Assembly: GCF_003026215.1 (NCBI RefSeq)
Contig: NZ_PYOC01000009.1
Location: 62,001-126,000 of the forward strand
DNA from: Photobacterium indicum
GTDB lineage: Bacteria > Pseudomonadota > Gammaproteobacteria > Enterobacterales > Vibrionaceae
Direction: 5' to 3'
DNA: 64,000 bases
Shown piece after piece: positions 55,337-64,000 of this stretch. The stretch's first letter is position 1; every line of letters starts with the position of its first letter. Under the pieces are notes generated by a model, which saw nothing but the letters and a program-made list of their open reading frames with translations, had not been told where the DNA came from and made no database searches. The position numbers were made by a program, and so were the translations under genes.

Positions 55337-56920
55337 ATGTTAAACCTGATTATTTCGGTAGTCCCTATTTTGCTATTGATATGGATGATGACCAAGCGTA
55401 ATGCTTTGCCATCCCACATAGCTTTACCTACAACAGCGGCACTCATTGGTATATTACAACTTTTTTATTTTGGTTCGGATTTCACCCTTCTTGGTGCCAA
55501 TATTATTGCTGGAACCTTGTCAGCTATTACGCCAATATCCATTATTGCTGGCGCTATTTTGCTTAACCGTACTATTGCTTTATCTGGTGCAGAAGACGTC
55601 ATACGTCAATGGTTGGAAACAATCAGCCGAAATCAAGTCGCCCAATTAATGATCATTGGCTGGGCTTTTGCCTTCATGATAGAAGGAGCATCAGGTTTTG
55701 GTACCCCAGCGGCGATTGCTGCACCTATTTTAGTCGGCCTTGGATTTAATCCTTTAAAAGTAGCAATGCTTGCCTTGGTTATGAACTCTATACCTGTTTC
55801 TTTCGGGGCTGTGGGTACACCAACATGGTTTGGCTTTGGCAATCTTGGGCTTACAGATGCAGAACTATTAATTACAGGCCGTAATTCTGCATTAATGCAT
55901 GCTATTGCTGCTTTTGTTATTCCCGTAATTGCCCTTCGCTTTGTCGTAAGCTGGCAGCAAATTCGTCGTAACTTTCTTTTTATCCAGTTAAGCGTATTAG
56001 CCTGTACTATTCCGTACTTTCTACTTGCTCAGTGGAATTATGAGTTCCCATCACTCATTGGCGGCGCCATTGGTATGGCAGGCTCCATTTTACTTGCGCG
56101 TTCTAATATTGGTTTAGAAACACCAAACGAAAGTAATCTAGATAAGCCTAAACACATTCCACGGTCTCAAATTATCAAAGCCATGAGCCCGACACTGATT
56201 CTAATCAGTATTTTGATTGTCACCCGTATTCAACAGCTAGGTATCAAAACCATGCTGAACGATGCCACGCCATTATTCAACTTCCAGTTAGGCGCATTCG
56301 GTGACCTATCTATAAGCCAAGCCCTGATCATCAAGCTAACCAATATTTTAGGTACAGATACGGCATGGGCCTATAAAACCCTGTATGTACCCGCGCTGAT
56401 CCCTTTCTTATTGGTTGTGTTGATTTCAATTCCAGTATTAAGCCTAACCAAGCCAATGGTGAAGCAAGTCTTCAGCGAAACGGCAAGCCGAATAAAAATG
56501 CCATTAATCGCCCTTATTGGTGCTTTGATTATGGTCAAGCTCATGATGATGGGTGGCGACAATTCACCAATAATGACAACGGGGCGCGCTTTCTCCGAAC
56601 TAACGGGCGCTAACTGGCAGTATTTCGCCTCATTCTTGGGCGCACTTGGTGCCTTTTTCTCTGGTTCGGCAACCGTGTCTAACCTCACCTTTGGTGGGAT
56701 CCAACAAACCATCGCTCACACTGTCGACCTACCACAAACCACCATTTTGGCACTTCAGTCAGTGGGAGGGGCAATGGGTAACATGGTCTGTATCAACAAT
56801 ATTATTGCCGTCTCAACCATTTTGGGAATTGCCAATAAAGAAGGTTACATCATTAAACGCACAGTCATTCCTATGATGCTTTATGGGGCGATTGTCGCGG
56901 TGGTGAGTGTGTTTATCTAA
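55337..56920 (+). CDS. lctP: L-lactate permease LctP/LldP
   Basis: 527 residues from ATG 55337 (GTG 55325 is an alternative). About 13 membrane helices, with 'LGANIIAGTLSAITPISIIAGAILLNRTIALSGAED', 'MIEGASGFGTPAAIAAPILVGLGFNPLKVAML' and 'SVGGAMGNMVCINNIIAVSTILG' as in the LctP family. It imports lactate with protons. It leads the cluster lctP-lutABC, with 151 bp and a hairpin before lutA. Two regulators may act on it: the LysR gene at 60.1 kb, and whatever binds its upstream repeats. Confidence 0.92.
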   Translation: MLNLIISVVPILLLIWMMTKRNALPSHIALPTTAALIGILQLFYFGSDFTLLGANIIAGTLSAITPISIIAGAILLNRTIALSGAEDVIRQWLETISRNQVAQLMIIGWAFAFMIEGASGFGTPAAIAAPILVGLGFNPLKVAMLALVMNSIPVSFGAVGTPTWFGFGNLGLTDAELLITGRNSALMHAIAAFVIPVIALRFVVSWQQIRRNFLFIQLSVLACTIPYFLLAQWNYEFPSLIGGAIGMAGSILLARSNIGLETPNESNLDKPKHIPRSQIIKAMSPTLILISILIVTRIQQLGIKTMLNDATPLFNFQLGAFGDLSISQALIIKLTNILGTDTAWAYKTLYVPALIPFLLVVLISIPVLSLTKPMVKQVFSETASRIKMPLIALIGALIMVKLMMMGGDNSPIMTTGRAFSELTGANWQYFASFLGALGAFFSGSATVSNLTFGGIQQTIAHTVDLPQTTILALQSVGGAMGNMVCINNIIAVSTILGIANKEGYIIKRTVIPMMLYGAIVAVVSVFI

Positions 56921-56951
56921 CCCTACAAAATACGCACCGCTATAACAATAA

Positions 56952-56975
56952 ATCCGGCAGCAATGACTGCCGGAT
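56952..56975 (+). terminator. Hairpin between lctP and lutA
   Basis: ATCCGGCAG pairs with CTGCCGGAT around a six-base loop, without a T-run. It may be a partial terminator or an mRNA stabiliser that separates permease from lutABC expression. Confidence 0.55.
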
Positions 56976-57071
56976 AACCTACGGCCCCGAGAGTTAATCG
57001 ACAAGGGCGAGTACAGCAACTTCGGTTGCCAAAACGAAATACATGGCGGATCACCGTCAACTGGAGCAATT

Positions 57072-57791
57072 ATGAAGGTAAACTTTTTCGTCACCTGCTT
57101 ATGCGATACCGTTAAAGCCGAAGTGGCCAAAAAAACGGTCATGCTACTTGAACAGCTTGGCTGCGAAGTCATTTTTCCCGAGCAACAAGGATGCTGTGGC
57201 CAACCTTCGCTAAACAGCGGGTATATCGAAAGCAGCAAGCCGGCCATGAAAAATTTAATCAAGGCATTTGAATGCAATGACCTGCCAATTGTCACGCCTG
57301 CAGGATCGTGTGCGGCATCGATCAAACGCTACCCTGAATACCTCGCCGATGAACCCGAATGGGCAGAACGTGCACAACATGTTGCCGATCGCCTGTTCGA
57401 GTTAACGCAATTTATTGTCAACCAGCTAGGAACAGTCAATGTAGGCGCTCGTCTTGAAGGCCGAGCGGTCTACCACCCATCATGCAGTTTGATCCGCAAA
57501 CTCAATGTACGAGAAGAACCATTAGCCCTACTTGCTAACGTTGAAGGATTAGAGATGCTACCCATCGAAAATCAGGAAACCTGCTGCGGTTTCGGCGGCA
57601 CGTTCTCCGTCAAAATGGCTGATATCTCTGCAGAAATGGTGAAAGAAAAGGTCCATCACATTTCAGCAGTTGAGCCTGATTACTTAATCGGTGCTGACAT
57701 TAGCTGTTTGGTTAATATTGGTGGACGTATTAGCCGTGAAGGCAAACCTATAAAAGTATTGCACATTGTCGATGTGCTGATGAGCCGCTAA
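57072..57791 (+). CDS. lutA: Lactate utilization protein LutA (CCG-domain)
   Basis: 239 residues. Two CCG motifs: 'GCCGQPSLNSG' (about residue 43) and 'ETCCGFGGTFSVK' (about residue 173). They bind iron-sulfur/heterodisulfide-type cofactors. LutA is a subunit of the LutABC L-lactate oxidation complex (YkgE in E. coli). GGAG lies 7 bases before the ATG. It is followed by lutB after 12 bases, and all three genes form one operon. Confidence 0.93.
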   Translation: MKVNFFVTCLCDTVKAEVAKKTVMLLEQLGCEVIFPEQQGCCGQPSLNSGYIESSKPAMKNLIKAFECNDLPIVTPAGSCAASIKRYPEYLADEPEWAERAQHVADRLFELTQFIVNQLGTVNVGARLEGRAVYHPSCSLIRKLNVREEPLALLANVEGLEMLPIENQETCCGFGGTFSVKMADISAEMVKEKVHHISAVEPDYLIGADISCLVNIGGRISREGKPIKVLHIVDVLMSR

Positions 57792-57803
57792 GGAGATCAC
57801 ACT

Positions 57804-59213
57804 ATGTCAATGAAAACCAGCAAACTAAAATTCAAAGAACGCATCAAAGTTCAAATGAAAGATGACTTTATGCGTGAATCTGTCGCCAATGCTCAAACCC
57901 GCATGTACACCAATCGCCAGATAGCGGCTGATAAACTGGGTAACTGGGAGCAGTGGCGAGAAATGGGCATGGATATTCGCGACCATGTGCTAGAAAACCT
58001 TGATTACTACCTCCACCAGCTTAGCGAGAACGTGAAAAACAATGGCGGACAAGTTTTCTTCGCCCGTACAGCCAGTGATGCTACCAACTATGTAGAAAGC
58101 ATTATCAAAGCGAAAAATGCTAAAAAGGTGGTGAAGTCCAAATCAATGGTCACAGAGGAAATTAACCTTAATCAGATCATTGAACGTAATGGCTGTGAGG
58201 TCATTGAAACAGACTTGGGAGAATACATTCTACAAGTTGACGATTGCGATCCTCCATCGCACATCGTTGTACCTGCTTTACACAAAAACCGTTACCAGAT
58301 CCGCGACATATTTAAAGATAAAATTGGTTATGAAGGTAGTGAAGATCCTGAAGAGCTGACTCGATATGTCCGAGATTATATTCGCCACGACTTCTTGCAA
58401 GCCGACATTGGGATCACTGGGTGTAACTTCGCGGTTGCCGAATCAGGCACTGTAACACTGGTGACCAACGAAGGTAATGCACGATTAGCGACAAGCCTAC
58501 CCAAAACCCATATCGCTGTTATGGGGATGGAGCGTATTGTTCCTACCTTTGAAGAGCTCGATATTGTCATCAGCCTACTATGTCGTAGTGCGGTTGGTAT
58601 TCCGCTCACGGGCTATGTAACTGCACTAACCGGTCCTCGTGAGGAAGAGCACCTTGATGGCCCAGAAGAGTTTCACCTTGTCATCGTCGATAATGGACGC
58701 TCTGATATTCTAGGCTCAGAATTTCGCGACATTCTACGTTGTGTACGTTGTGCAGCTTGCGTTAACACTTGCCCTGCTTATCGCCATATCGGTGGTCAGT
58801 CATATGGGTCTATATACTCAGGTCCCATTGGTGCAGTTCTGTCACCCCTATTAGGTGGCTACGATGACTTTAAAGATCTGCCCTACGCCTGTAGCTTGTG
58901 CCGAGCCTGTCATGATGTTTGTCCGGTCAAAATCCCTCTTTCCGATCTGCTACTCAAGCACCGCCAGAAAATGGGAGAGGAAAAAATCACCCCGCTTGCC
59001 GAGCGAGCTGCAGTAGGTGCCTTTAACATCATAAATGCTCACCCACTCTTGTGGGATAAGACGGTAAAAATAGGGGCAACTGTAGCAAGTGGTTTGATCC
59101 GAAACGGTAAACTGCCTTTGCAAATGGGAGCTATTAGCGAATGGACTGAAGCGCGTGATCTACCGCAGCCTGATGGTCAATCTTTCCGTAGCTGGTTCAA
59201 AAACCGTAACTAA
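57804..59213 (+). CDS. lutB: Iron-sulfur lactate utilization protein LutB
   Basis: 469 residues. The N-terminal LUD-type domain contains '[38 protein letters not shown]', and two ferredoxin 4Fe-4S motifs lie towards the C-terminus: '[12 protein letters not shown]' and '[12 protein letters not shown]'. YkgF in E. coli. It forms the electron-transfer subunit of LutABC. The gene starts 12 bases after lutA and ends 17 bases before lutC, with a clear GGAG site. Confidence 0.94.
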   Translation: MSMKTSKLKFKERIKVQMKDDFMRESVANAQTRMYTNRQIAADKLGNWEQWREMGMDIRDHVLENLDYYLHQLSENVKNNGGQVFFARTASDATNYVESIIKAKNAKKVVKSKSMVTEEINLNQIIERNGCEVIETDLGEYILQVDDCDPPSHIVVPALHKNRYQIRDIFKDKIGYEGSEDPEELTRYVRDYIRHDFLQADIGITGCNFAVAESGTVTLVTNEGNARLATSLPKTHIAVMGMERIVPTFEELDIVISLLCRSAVGIPLTGYVTALTGPREEEHLDGPEEFHLVIVDNGRSDILGSEFRDILRCVRCAACVNTCPAYRHIGGQSYGSIYSGPIGAVLSPLLGGYDDFKDLPYACSLCRACHDVCPVKIPLSDLLLKHRQKMGEEKITPLAERAAVGAFNIINAHPLLWDKTVKIGATVASGLIRNGKLPLQMGAISEWTEARDLPQPDGQSFRSWFKNRN

Positions 59214-59230
59214 TTTTAGGAGTGGTAACC

Positions 59231-59977
59231 ATGAGTCAAATTCATAACCGCGACAGCTTTCTCGATAATATAGCGAATAAACTAGGGCGCCCACGCCAAA
59301 CTGAACCAGTTGAGCGCCCTAAGCTAAAGCACACTTGCCACCATGAAGTAATGGCTGAGTTTAGTGTCGATGAACTCAAAGATGTGCTCGTTAATTACGC
59401 CCGCACGGCTTTGGGTTCACAGGCTATTGAAACAACAAAAGCAGCACTTACCACTACCCTTGCAGACGTCTGTAAAAAATACTGCACTGATGAGGATAAC
59501 AGTACTGATGCCACTCAGGTACCTTGCGAGACAATAGTCTCTGCAGACCCTCGTCTGCTGGCCATATTTGACCCAGAACAACTTGATACTCCTGAGCATA
59601 TTGTTCATATTTGGGATACAAAACTTGGATATGGTCCGAATATTGAGGTTGCCGAGCGTGCAAAAGTGGGGATTGTTTTCGCCGAACAGGCTTTAGCCGA
59701 ATCTGGCACTATGGTGCTATACAGCCAGCCAGCGCAAGGTCGTGCCATTAGTCTATTACCGGAAGCATCTATCTTTGTCGTGCCCAAAAGCCACCTCGTT
59801 GCACGACTCACTCAGGCCACTGCGGTTTTACATGAAAAAGCCAAGAAAGGTGAACGCCTACCTTCTTGCGTTAACTTTATTTCAGGTCCAAGTTCAACCG
59901 CCGACATTGAGCTAATCAAAGTTATTGGTGTACACGGCCCTATTTACGCAACCTACGTCATCATTGACGACATGTAA
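59231..59977 (+). CDS. lutC: Lactate utilization protein LutC
   Basis: 248 residues from ATG 59231, with GGAG 8 bases upstream; a GTG three codons earlier is less likely. LUD domain with 'VGIVFAEQALAESGTMVL', 'RAISLLPEASIFVVPKSHLVARLTQ' and 'ISGPSSTADIELIKVIGVHGP'. YkgG in E. coli. It completes the LutABC complex. It is last in the operon, before a long terminator. Confidence 0.93.
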   Translation: MSQIHNRDSFLDNIANKLGRPRQTEPVERPKLKHTCHHEVMAEFSVDELKDVLVNYARTALGSQAIETTKAALTTTLADVCKKYCTDEDNSTDATQVPCETIVSADPRLLAIFDPEQLDTPEHIVHIWDTKLGYGPNIEVAERAKVGIVFAEQALAESGTMVLYSQPAQGRAISLLPEASIFVVPKSHLVARLTQATAVLHEKAKKGERLPSCVNFISGPSSTADIELIKVIGVHGPIYATYVIIDDM

Positions 59978-60007
59978 GTGCGAAGCCTAATCGCGGTATA
60001 ACCGTCT

Positions 60008-60054
60008 AAGGTCAGCCTTCTAGTTATTCATATCATAACTAGGAGACTGACCTT
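60008..60054 (+). terminator. lutC terminator
   Basis: AAGGTCAG...CTAGTTAT pairs with ATAACTAG...CTGACCTT (two stems with a small internal mismatch), followed by TTTTCC. It starts 31 bases past the lutC stop. Confidence 0.85.
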
Positions 60055-60115
60055 TTCCTCTTTATACTTATATCAACCCCGTACTTATACAAACCCAACG
60101 ACGAGAAACATCCAA

Positions 60116-61021
60116 ATGCCTCAAATCGATGATCTGGTTCTTTTTACGCAAGTTATAGAACATGCCTCTTTTAGCAAAGTGGCTGAGCTAAACAAAATCA
60201 CTAAATCAGTCGTCAGCAAGCGGATCAGCAAGCTTGAAAATCAACTTGGGGTACAGTTGATTTACCGCACCACGCGTAAACTCACGCTCACCGAACCAGG
60301 CTCGATACTTTATCACCGTTCAAAAGATATTAACCAAGTTGCCCAGTCAGCCTTTGATGCCATCACCGGTTATAATGAAGCTCTATCCGGTAATATAAGA
60401 GTATCCGTTCCAACCATTTCAGGAGAACTATTACTTGCTGAAGCTCTTTCTGATTTTTGCCAGAAGCACCCTGGGCTAACAGTAGAAATGTCGATGGATA
60501 ATCACTTTGTTGATTTAGTCGCTCAAAACTATGACTTAGTAATACGCACAGGCTACCTTGAAGACTCAAGCTTAATTGCCCGCCACATATTCAATTCTCG
60601 CTGGGTGATCTGTGCTTCAACCGATTACCTAGAAAAAAATGGCATTCCGGAAACACCAAAAGCCCTTCAACACCATAACTGCCTGGGGTATACCCAACAA
60701 AGCACAGGTCCATTTGATTGGCTATTCATTCGCAATAACACTGAAACTTATACGCTTAAAGTAAACGGCAACTTTTCTTCGGATAACGCCGTCGCCCTGC
60801 GTAAAGCAACATTGGCGAATAACGGGATTGCTTACTTACCCACTTGCTTGGTCTTTGATGATCTTAAGTCAGGAAAGTTGATAGAGGTGTTACCGGAGCA
60901 TTCCGGTAAAGTGGTGGGAATTTACGCTGTATACCCTTATACAAAAAAGCCATCGAAGCGAATTCAAGCGCTCATTGAACATATTCGCGATCGCTATATC
61001 ACAATGAAAGAACGATTTTAA
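60116..61021 (+). CDS. LysR-family regulator (candidate lut regulator)
   Basis: 301 residues. Helix-turn-helix 'FTQVIEHASFSKVAELNKITKSVVSKRISKLENQLGVQLIYRTTRKL', then an effector domain of the CrgA-like LysR subgroup ('GNIRVSVPTISGELLLAEALSDFCQKHPGLTVEM'). It lies 138 bp after lutC in the same direction, separated by a terminator, so it has its own promoter. Its position suggests control of the lactate genes, but there is no direct evidence. ATG follows GAGAAACATCCAA. Confidence 0.87.
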   Translation: MPQIDDLVLFTQVIEHASFSKVAELNKITKSVVSKRISKLENQLGVQLIYRTTRKLTLTEPGSILYHRSKDINQVAQSAFDAITGYNEALSGNIRVSVPTISGELLLAEALSDFCQKHPGLTVEMSMDNHFVDLVAQNYDLVIRTGYLEDSSLIARHIFNSRWVICASTDYLEKNGIPETPKALQHHNCLGYTQQSTGPFDWLFIRNNTETYTLKVNGNFSSDNAVALRKATLANNGIAYLPTCLVFDDLKSGKLIEVLPEHSGKVVGIYAVYPYTKKPSKRIQALIEHIRDRYITMKERF

Positions 61022-61047
61022 CGCCTTGTACGACACGTGCTATTGCC

Positions 61048-61084
61048 TGCAATAAAGAACGATAAAACAACGCTCTTTATTGCA
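61048..61084. terminator. Hairpin between convergent LysR and globin genes
   Basis: TGCAATAAAGA pairs perfectly with TCTTTATTGCA with a loop of 15 bases, between the two converging genes. It lacks a clear T-run. Confidence 0.6.
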
Positions 61085-61093
61085 AAGAAAAGA

Positions 61094-61579
61094 TTAACTT
61101 CTGTTACGACACATTTCAGCAGGGAAAGAAAGTTGTACCATAACGTAACGTTTAAAAACATCATCATAACCTTGCTCATCAAGTGCTTTTTGCATACACA
61201 ATAACCACGCTTCTTTTTCTGCAATACCAATGGAAAGATGACGATGAGCACCAGGGATATTCATGCTGCCATATTTTTCAGCATAACGAGATGGACCGCC
61301 CATCCAGCCAGTTAAAAACGTAGTGAGCTTTTCACGAGAATCAGTAAGATCGGGCTTATGCATCGCACGTACAATCTCAGCTTCCGGCAATATGTCCATG
61401 TAATCATAGAAAGCATCAACCAGTTTTTTAACCCCATCTTCACCGCCAGCGGCTTGTAACGTAGCGTCTCCCATGCCATAAACTGGTGCTGGTTTTTTGG
61501 CTGGTGCAACATTCTCTTCTTGAATCGCGTCTTGTGTTTCACTGACTTGTGGGCTGCTAGATTGATCTGTTTTCATCAT
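61094..61579 (-). CDS. Group II truncated haemoglobin with N-terminal extension
   Basis: 161 residues. Residues 40-155 fit group II truncated globins: 'TLQAAGGEDGVKKLVDAFYDYMDILPEAEIVRAMH' (start of helices A-C), 'KLTTFLTGWMGGPSRYAEKYG' and 'PGAHRHLSIGIAEKEAWLLCMQKALDEQ', with the proximal His in 'GAHRHLSI' and the typical Trp in helix G. The first 35 residues are acidic and unstructured, unlike typical members. It binds O2 or NO, or acts in NO/redox stress. It converges on the LysR gene and lies next to the TMAO reductase. Confidence 0.88.
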   Translation of the reverse strand: MMKTDQSSSPQVSETQDAIQEENVAPAKKPAPVYGMGDATLQAAGGEDGVKKLVDAFYDYMDILPEAEIVRAMHKPDLTDSREKLTTFLTGWMGGPSRYAEKYGSMNIPGAHRHLSIGIAEKEAWLLCMQKALDEQGYDDVFKRYVMVQLSFPAEMCRNRS

Positions 61580-61670
61580 GGTTTCTTTTTGTGTTTTCGA
61601 TAATATGCTCTTTATACCAAAGCATAGCGTATTTTATTAAATACTTATTCGATTGGCATTAAAATAAAAA

Positions 61671-61688
61671 GAGCTGCCAAAGCAACTC
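61671..61688 (-). terminator. torA terminator
   Basis: On the minus strand GAGTTGC pairs with GCAGCTC (one G-U) and is followed by TTTTTATTTT, about 25 bases past the TMAO reductase stop. Confidence 0.75.
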
Positions 61689-61710
61689 TCAGTATTGTTA
61701 AAGATGAACC

Positions 61711-64000
61711 TTAACTTTCAAATATTGGACCACCAAATGATGTTACAGGCGGTACTTCACCTTTAAACTTCTCAATCTCTACGATAACGGTATTAGCACA
61801 GGTTGCCTGAGCAAGCTCAGATGACCCGATATCTTGCGTAACCGTATTAGGGTCGCCATAGGTATCAATCGCACCAATTTTTTCATTTAGCGGGCCATAC
61901 CAAGCACCTTCATGAATACGAATAACGCCTGTTGGGTAGTTATCTGACACTTTTGCACCCGCTAACAGTTGCCCTCGATCATTAAATACTCGCACCAGAT
62001 CCCCATCTTTAATGCCACGTGCTTTCGCATCTTCAGGGCTAATGTAAACAGGCTCTCGATCTTGCACCGTATAGGTCGCTCGATATTCATCTGACTCACA
62101 CATTTGTGAATGTAAACGCTGATCAGGGTGGCAAGATTGTAACCACAGTGGGAATTTATCTGAATGTGGCCCACCATGAGAACGTTCTGATTTTTCAAAC
62201 CACATAGGGTGACCTTGGCAGTGCTCATAACCATAGCGATCAATCTTACGGCTGAAAATTTCAATAAAGCCAGAAGGCGTACCTAATGGATTTATTTCAG
62301 GGTCTTCACGGAATCCGGCGTGTTGAATGAAGGGTTTTCCGGGGCCAAATTCAACAATGCCATCCGCCCAAAACTGATCAAACTCTGGCATAGGGAAATT
62401 GGCTTGGTTCGCTTTTTTGCAGTCGGCGTACAACATACGCACCCACTCCATTTCATCCATACCACGAGTATATTGTTTCTGGCGACCAAATCGTCGCGTT
62501 AGTTCAGTAAAGATATCAAAGTCAGTTTTCGACTGATAAAGCGGATCCACCAGCTTATGCATCGCCAAAATACCACTTGCCGAATACGCACCATATAAAT
62601 CAATATCGTTACGTTCAAACTGAGTACAGGCAGGCAAAACGATGTCAGAGAATCGACATGTTGCTGTCCATGCAAACTCAATAGTCACGACCGTTTGTAA
62701 CTTTTGAAATGCTTTCTTCATTCGATTGCGATCTTGGTGATGATGCCAAGGGTTACAGCCGCTCACCACCAGCATCTTAGTATCTGGCAGGATCACTTTA
62801 CTGCCGTTGTATTTAATTTCTTTGCCCGGCTCTAAAATCGCATCAAGCCATCGTGCAACAGGAATGGTTTTACTGTACCCATTAAAATCATCGTTATCCC
62901 ATTTAGGCTTTTGACCTTCATCCACATTACGCGGAAAGCCCCCGGGACCTGCACCGCCTGTAGGAGGAATTCCCACCCCACTATAATGGTGTGAATAAGA
63001 AACACCGCCACCCGGTAAACCAATTTGCCCCAACATTGCAGCAATAACGGCTCCCATCCAGTAAGGCTGCTCACCATGTTGCTGACGTTGAATCGACCAA
63101 CCGAACATTATCTGTGTACGATCTTTTACTATTAGGCGTGCCAGTTCGCGCGTCTGATCCGCCTTCACACCACAAATTTTTTCGGCCCACTCAGGTGTTT
63201 TTTCTACGTTATCTTTCGATTTACCCAGTACATACGGTAAGAAATCATCAAAGCCTAACGCATAAGTCTCTAAAAACTTTTTATCGTAAAGATCTTCTTT
63301 ATAAAGTGTATGGGCAAGGGCCAACATGAATGCCACGTCTGTTTGCGGGTTCACATAAAGCTGATCACAATTCAGGTAATTCTGCGTTTTTGATTTAACA
63401 GGATCGATAGAGATCACTTTGATCTCGCCTTTTGCCACTTTCTCTTTTAACTGCTCATAATACTCATACGAGCCATGTGTTTCAGCTTGCCAGCCTACCT
63501 GTGTATTTTTGAAGGGATCGTTACCCCATAACACAATCGTTTTACTGTTCGATAAGATTTCGGGCCATGATGTTGCTTGCGCGTAGACCTCTGTTGAACC
63601 TAACACGTAGGGTAAAATAGTTTGACCAGCGCCAGTTGAATAATCACCGACTTTCGTCATGAAATTACCGTGCATACCAACAGCACGTTGCATATGTGAT
63701 GTACAGCTGTGGAACTGCCCTGTTTGTCGCCAGCCTGTCATGCCGGCATGTAACGCCCAAGGGCCATAATCTTTCTGAACCCGTTCTAGTTCTTGATAGA
63801 ACAGATCTAATGCTTCATCCCATGTCACCCGAATAAAGCGATTATTACCCCGTGTTTCACCGCTGTATTTGTGCTTTTTCAACCAATCAAGCCGCACCAT
63901 CGGGTACCGAACACGAGAAGGGCTATAGATAATGCCTTTAATACCTTTCAACATATCAGTCGGATATTTATCTAATTCTAAGGCCTTAATCTCTTGCACT
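61711..64000 (-). CDS. torA: TMAO/DMSO-family molybdenum reductase, TorA-like (partial)
   Basis: 763 residues visible; the N-terminus lies beyond the right edge. Colinear with the E. coli TorA catalytic body: '[40 protein letters not shown]', the molybdenum-ligand Ser block 'GDYSTGAGQ', '[15 protein letters not shown]', '[33 protein letters not shown]' and '[59 protein letters not shown]'. It reduces trimethylamine N-oxide as a periplasmic electron acceptor. The Tat signal and the torC/torD genes are not visible. TorZ or BisC are alternatives; TorA fits best. Confidence 0.88.
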   Translation of the reverse strand, partial: VQEIKALELDKYPTDMLKGIKGIIYSPSRVRYPMVRLDWLKKHKYSGETRGNNRFIRVTWDEALDLFYQELERVQKDYGPWALHAGMTGWRQTGQFHSCTSHMQRAVGMHGNFMTKVGDYSTGAGQTILPYVLGSTEVYAQATSWPEILSNSKTIVLWGNDPFKNTQVGWQAETHGSYEYYEQLKEKVAKGEIKVISIDPVKSKTQNYLNCDQLYVNPQTDVAFMLALAHTLYKEDLYDKKFLETYALGFDDFLPYVLGKSKDNVEKTPEWAEKICGVKADQTRELARLIVKDRTQIMFGWSIQRQQHGEQPYWMGAVIAAMLGQIGLPGGGVSYSHHYSGVGIPPTGGAGPGGFPRNVDEGQKPKWDNDDFNGYSKTIPVARWLDAILEPGKEIKYNGSKVILPDTKMLVVSGCNPWHHHQDRNRMKKAFQKLQTVVTIEFAWTATCRFSDIVLPACTQFERNDIDLYGAYSASGILAMHKLVDPLYQSKTDFDIFTELTRRFGRQKQYTRGMDEMEWVRMLYADCKKANQANFPMPEFDQFWADGIVEFGPGKPFIQHAGFREDPEINPLGTPSGFIEIFSRKIDRYGYEHCQGHPMWFEKSERSHGGPHSDKFPLWLQSCHPDQRLHSQMCESDEYRATYTVQDREPVYISPEDAKARGIKDGDLVRVFNDRGQLLAGAKVSDNYPTGVIRIHEGAWYGPLNEKIGAIDTYGDPNTVTQDIGSSELAQATCANTVIVEIEKFKGEVPPVTSFGGPIFES

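Overview
This window is from a gammaproteobacterium of the family Vibrionaceae, most likely a Photobacterium or a close relative. The call rests on overall protein similarity (Mlc, UhpT/UhpC, BioABFCD, AsnS, AspC, HtpX, a TorA-type TMAO reductase), on an AT-rich intergenic style with many intrinsic terminators, and on the retained enterobacterial-type gene order asnS ... aspC // gloC-mepK-ldtD. I have not compared it with a database. No tRNA, rRNA, CRISPR array, prophage or intact insertion sequence was seen.

Layout. 1-8.5 kb: the 3' end of a MocR-like regulator/aminotransferase, a TPR membrane protein, a 31-codon membrane ORF, a three-gene ABC exporter (adaptor lipoprotein, ATPase, permease) with a MITE-like element just upstream, a large FAD-dependent protein, a 45-codon ORF and a YkgJ-type cysteine-cluster protein. 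8.5-15.5 kb: an RND efflux pair divergent from a LysR regulator, then a 45-codon membrane ORF and an MFS transporter. 15.6-19.8 kb: HtpX protease, then a SulP anion transporter with a universal stress protein and a 55-residue protein. 19.9-25.1 kb: the full biotin locus bioBFCD/bioA, divergent around a BirA-type operator. 25-28 kb: Lon-substrate-domain protein, Mlc repressor with candidate Mlc and CRP sites, and QueE. 28.3-31.1 kb: a 946-residue lipoprotein of unknown function. 31.4-39 kb: asnS, thiM followed by a broken thiE, YehS, a crotonase, a sugar-type MFS transporter with a long leader hairpin, and aspC. 39-46.7 kb: small hypothetical genes and the hexose-phosphate system uhpT-uhpABC. 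46.7-50.1 kb: gloC-mepK-ldtD (envelope/peptidoglycan genes). 50.5-54.9 kb: MarR and two LysR regulators, a TSUP permease and an Asp/Glu racemase. 55.3-61 kb: lactate permease and lutABC, then a LysR gene. 61-64 kb: a truncated haemoglobin and a TMAO reductase that runs off the right end.

How it works together. Several blocks concern sugar and carbon flow under catabolite control: Mlc, the MFS sugar-type transporter and uhpT all have a CRP-like site upstream. The uhpT promoter keeps the spacing of CRP site, UhpA-like palindrome and -10 box that I recall for E. coli. The lactate cluster supplies uptake plus the iron-sulfur lactate oxidation complex, and TorA supplies TMAO respiration. The asnS/aspC and gloC-mepK-ldtD blocks are core chromosome. 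The uhp cluster sits between aspC and gloC, so it was either inserted there or lost elsewhere.

The most interesting non-coding signals are long leader hairpins just upstream of the start codons of two sugar-phosphate/sugar MFS genes, a MITE-like palindromic element with TA borders, a 28-bp near-perfect palindrome after the racemase gene, a repeat set able to form two exclusive hairpins ahead of lctP, and a 17-bp triple repeat ahead of thiM. I found no clear, wholly new multi-gene system. The best candidates for undescribed biology are the leader hairpins and the short ORFs with good ribosome binding sites.
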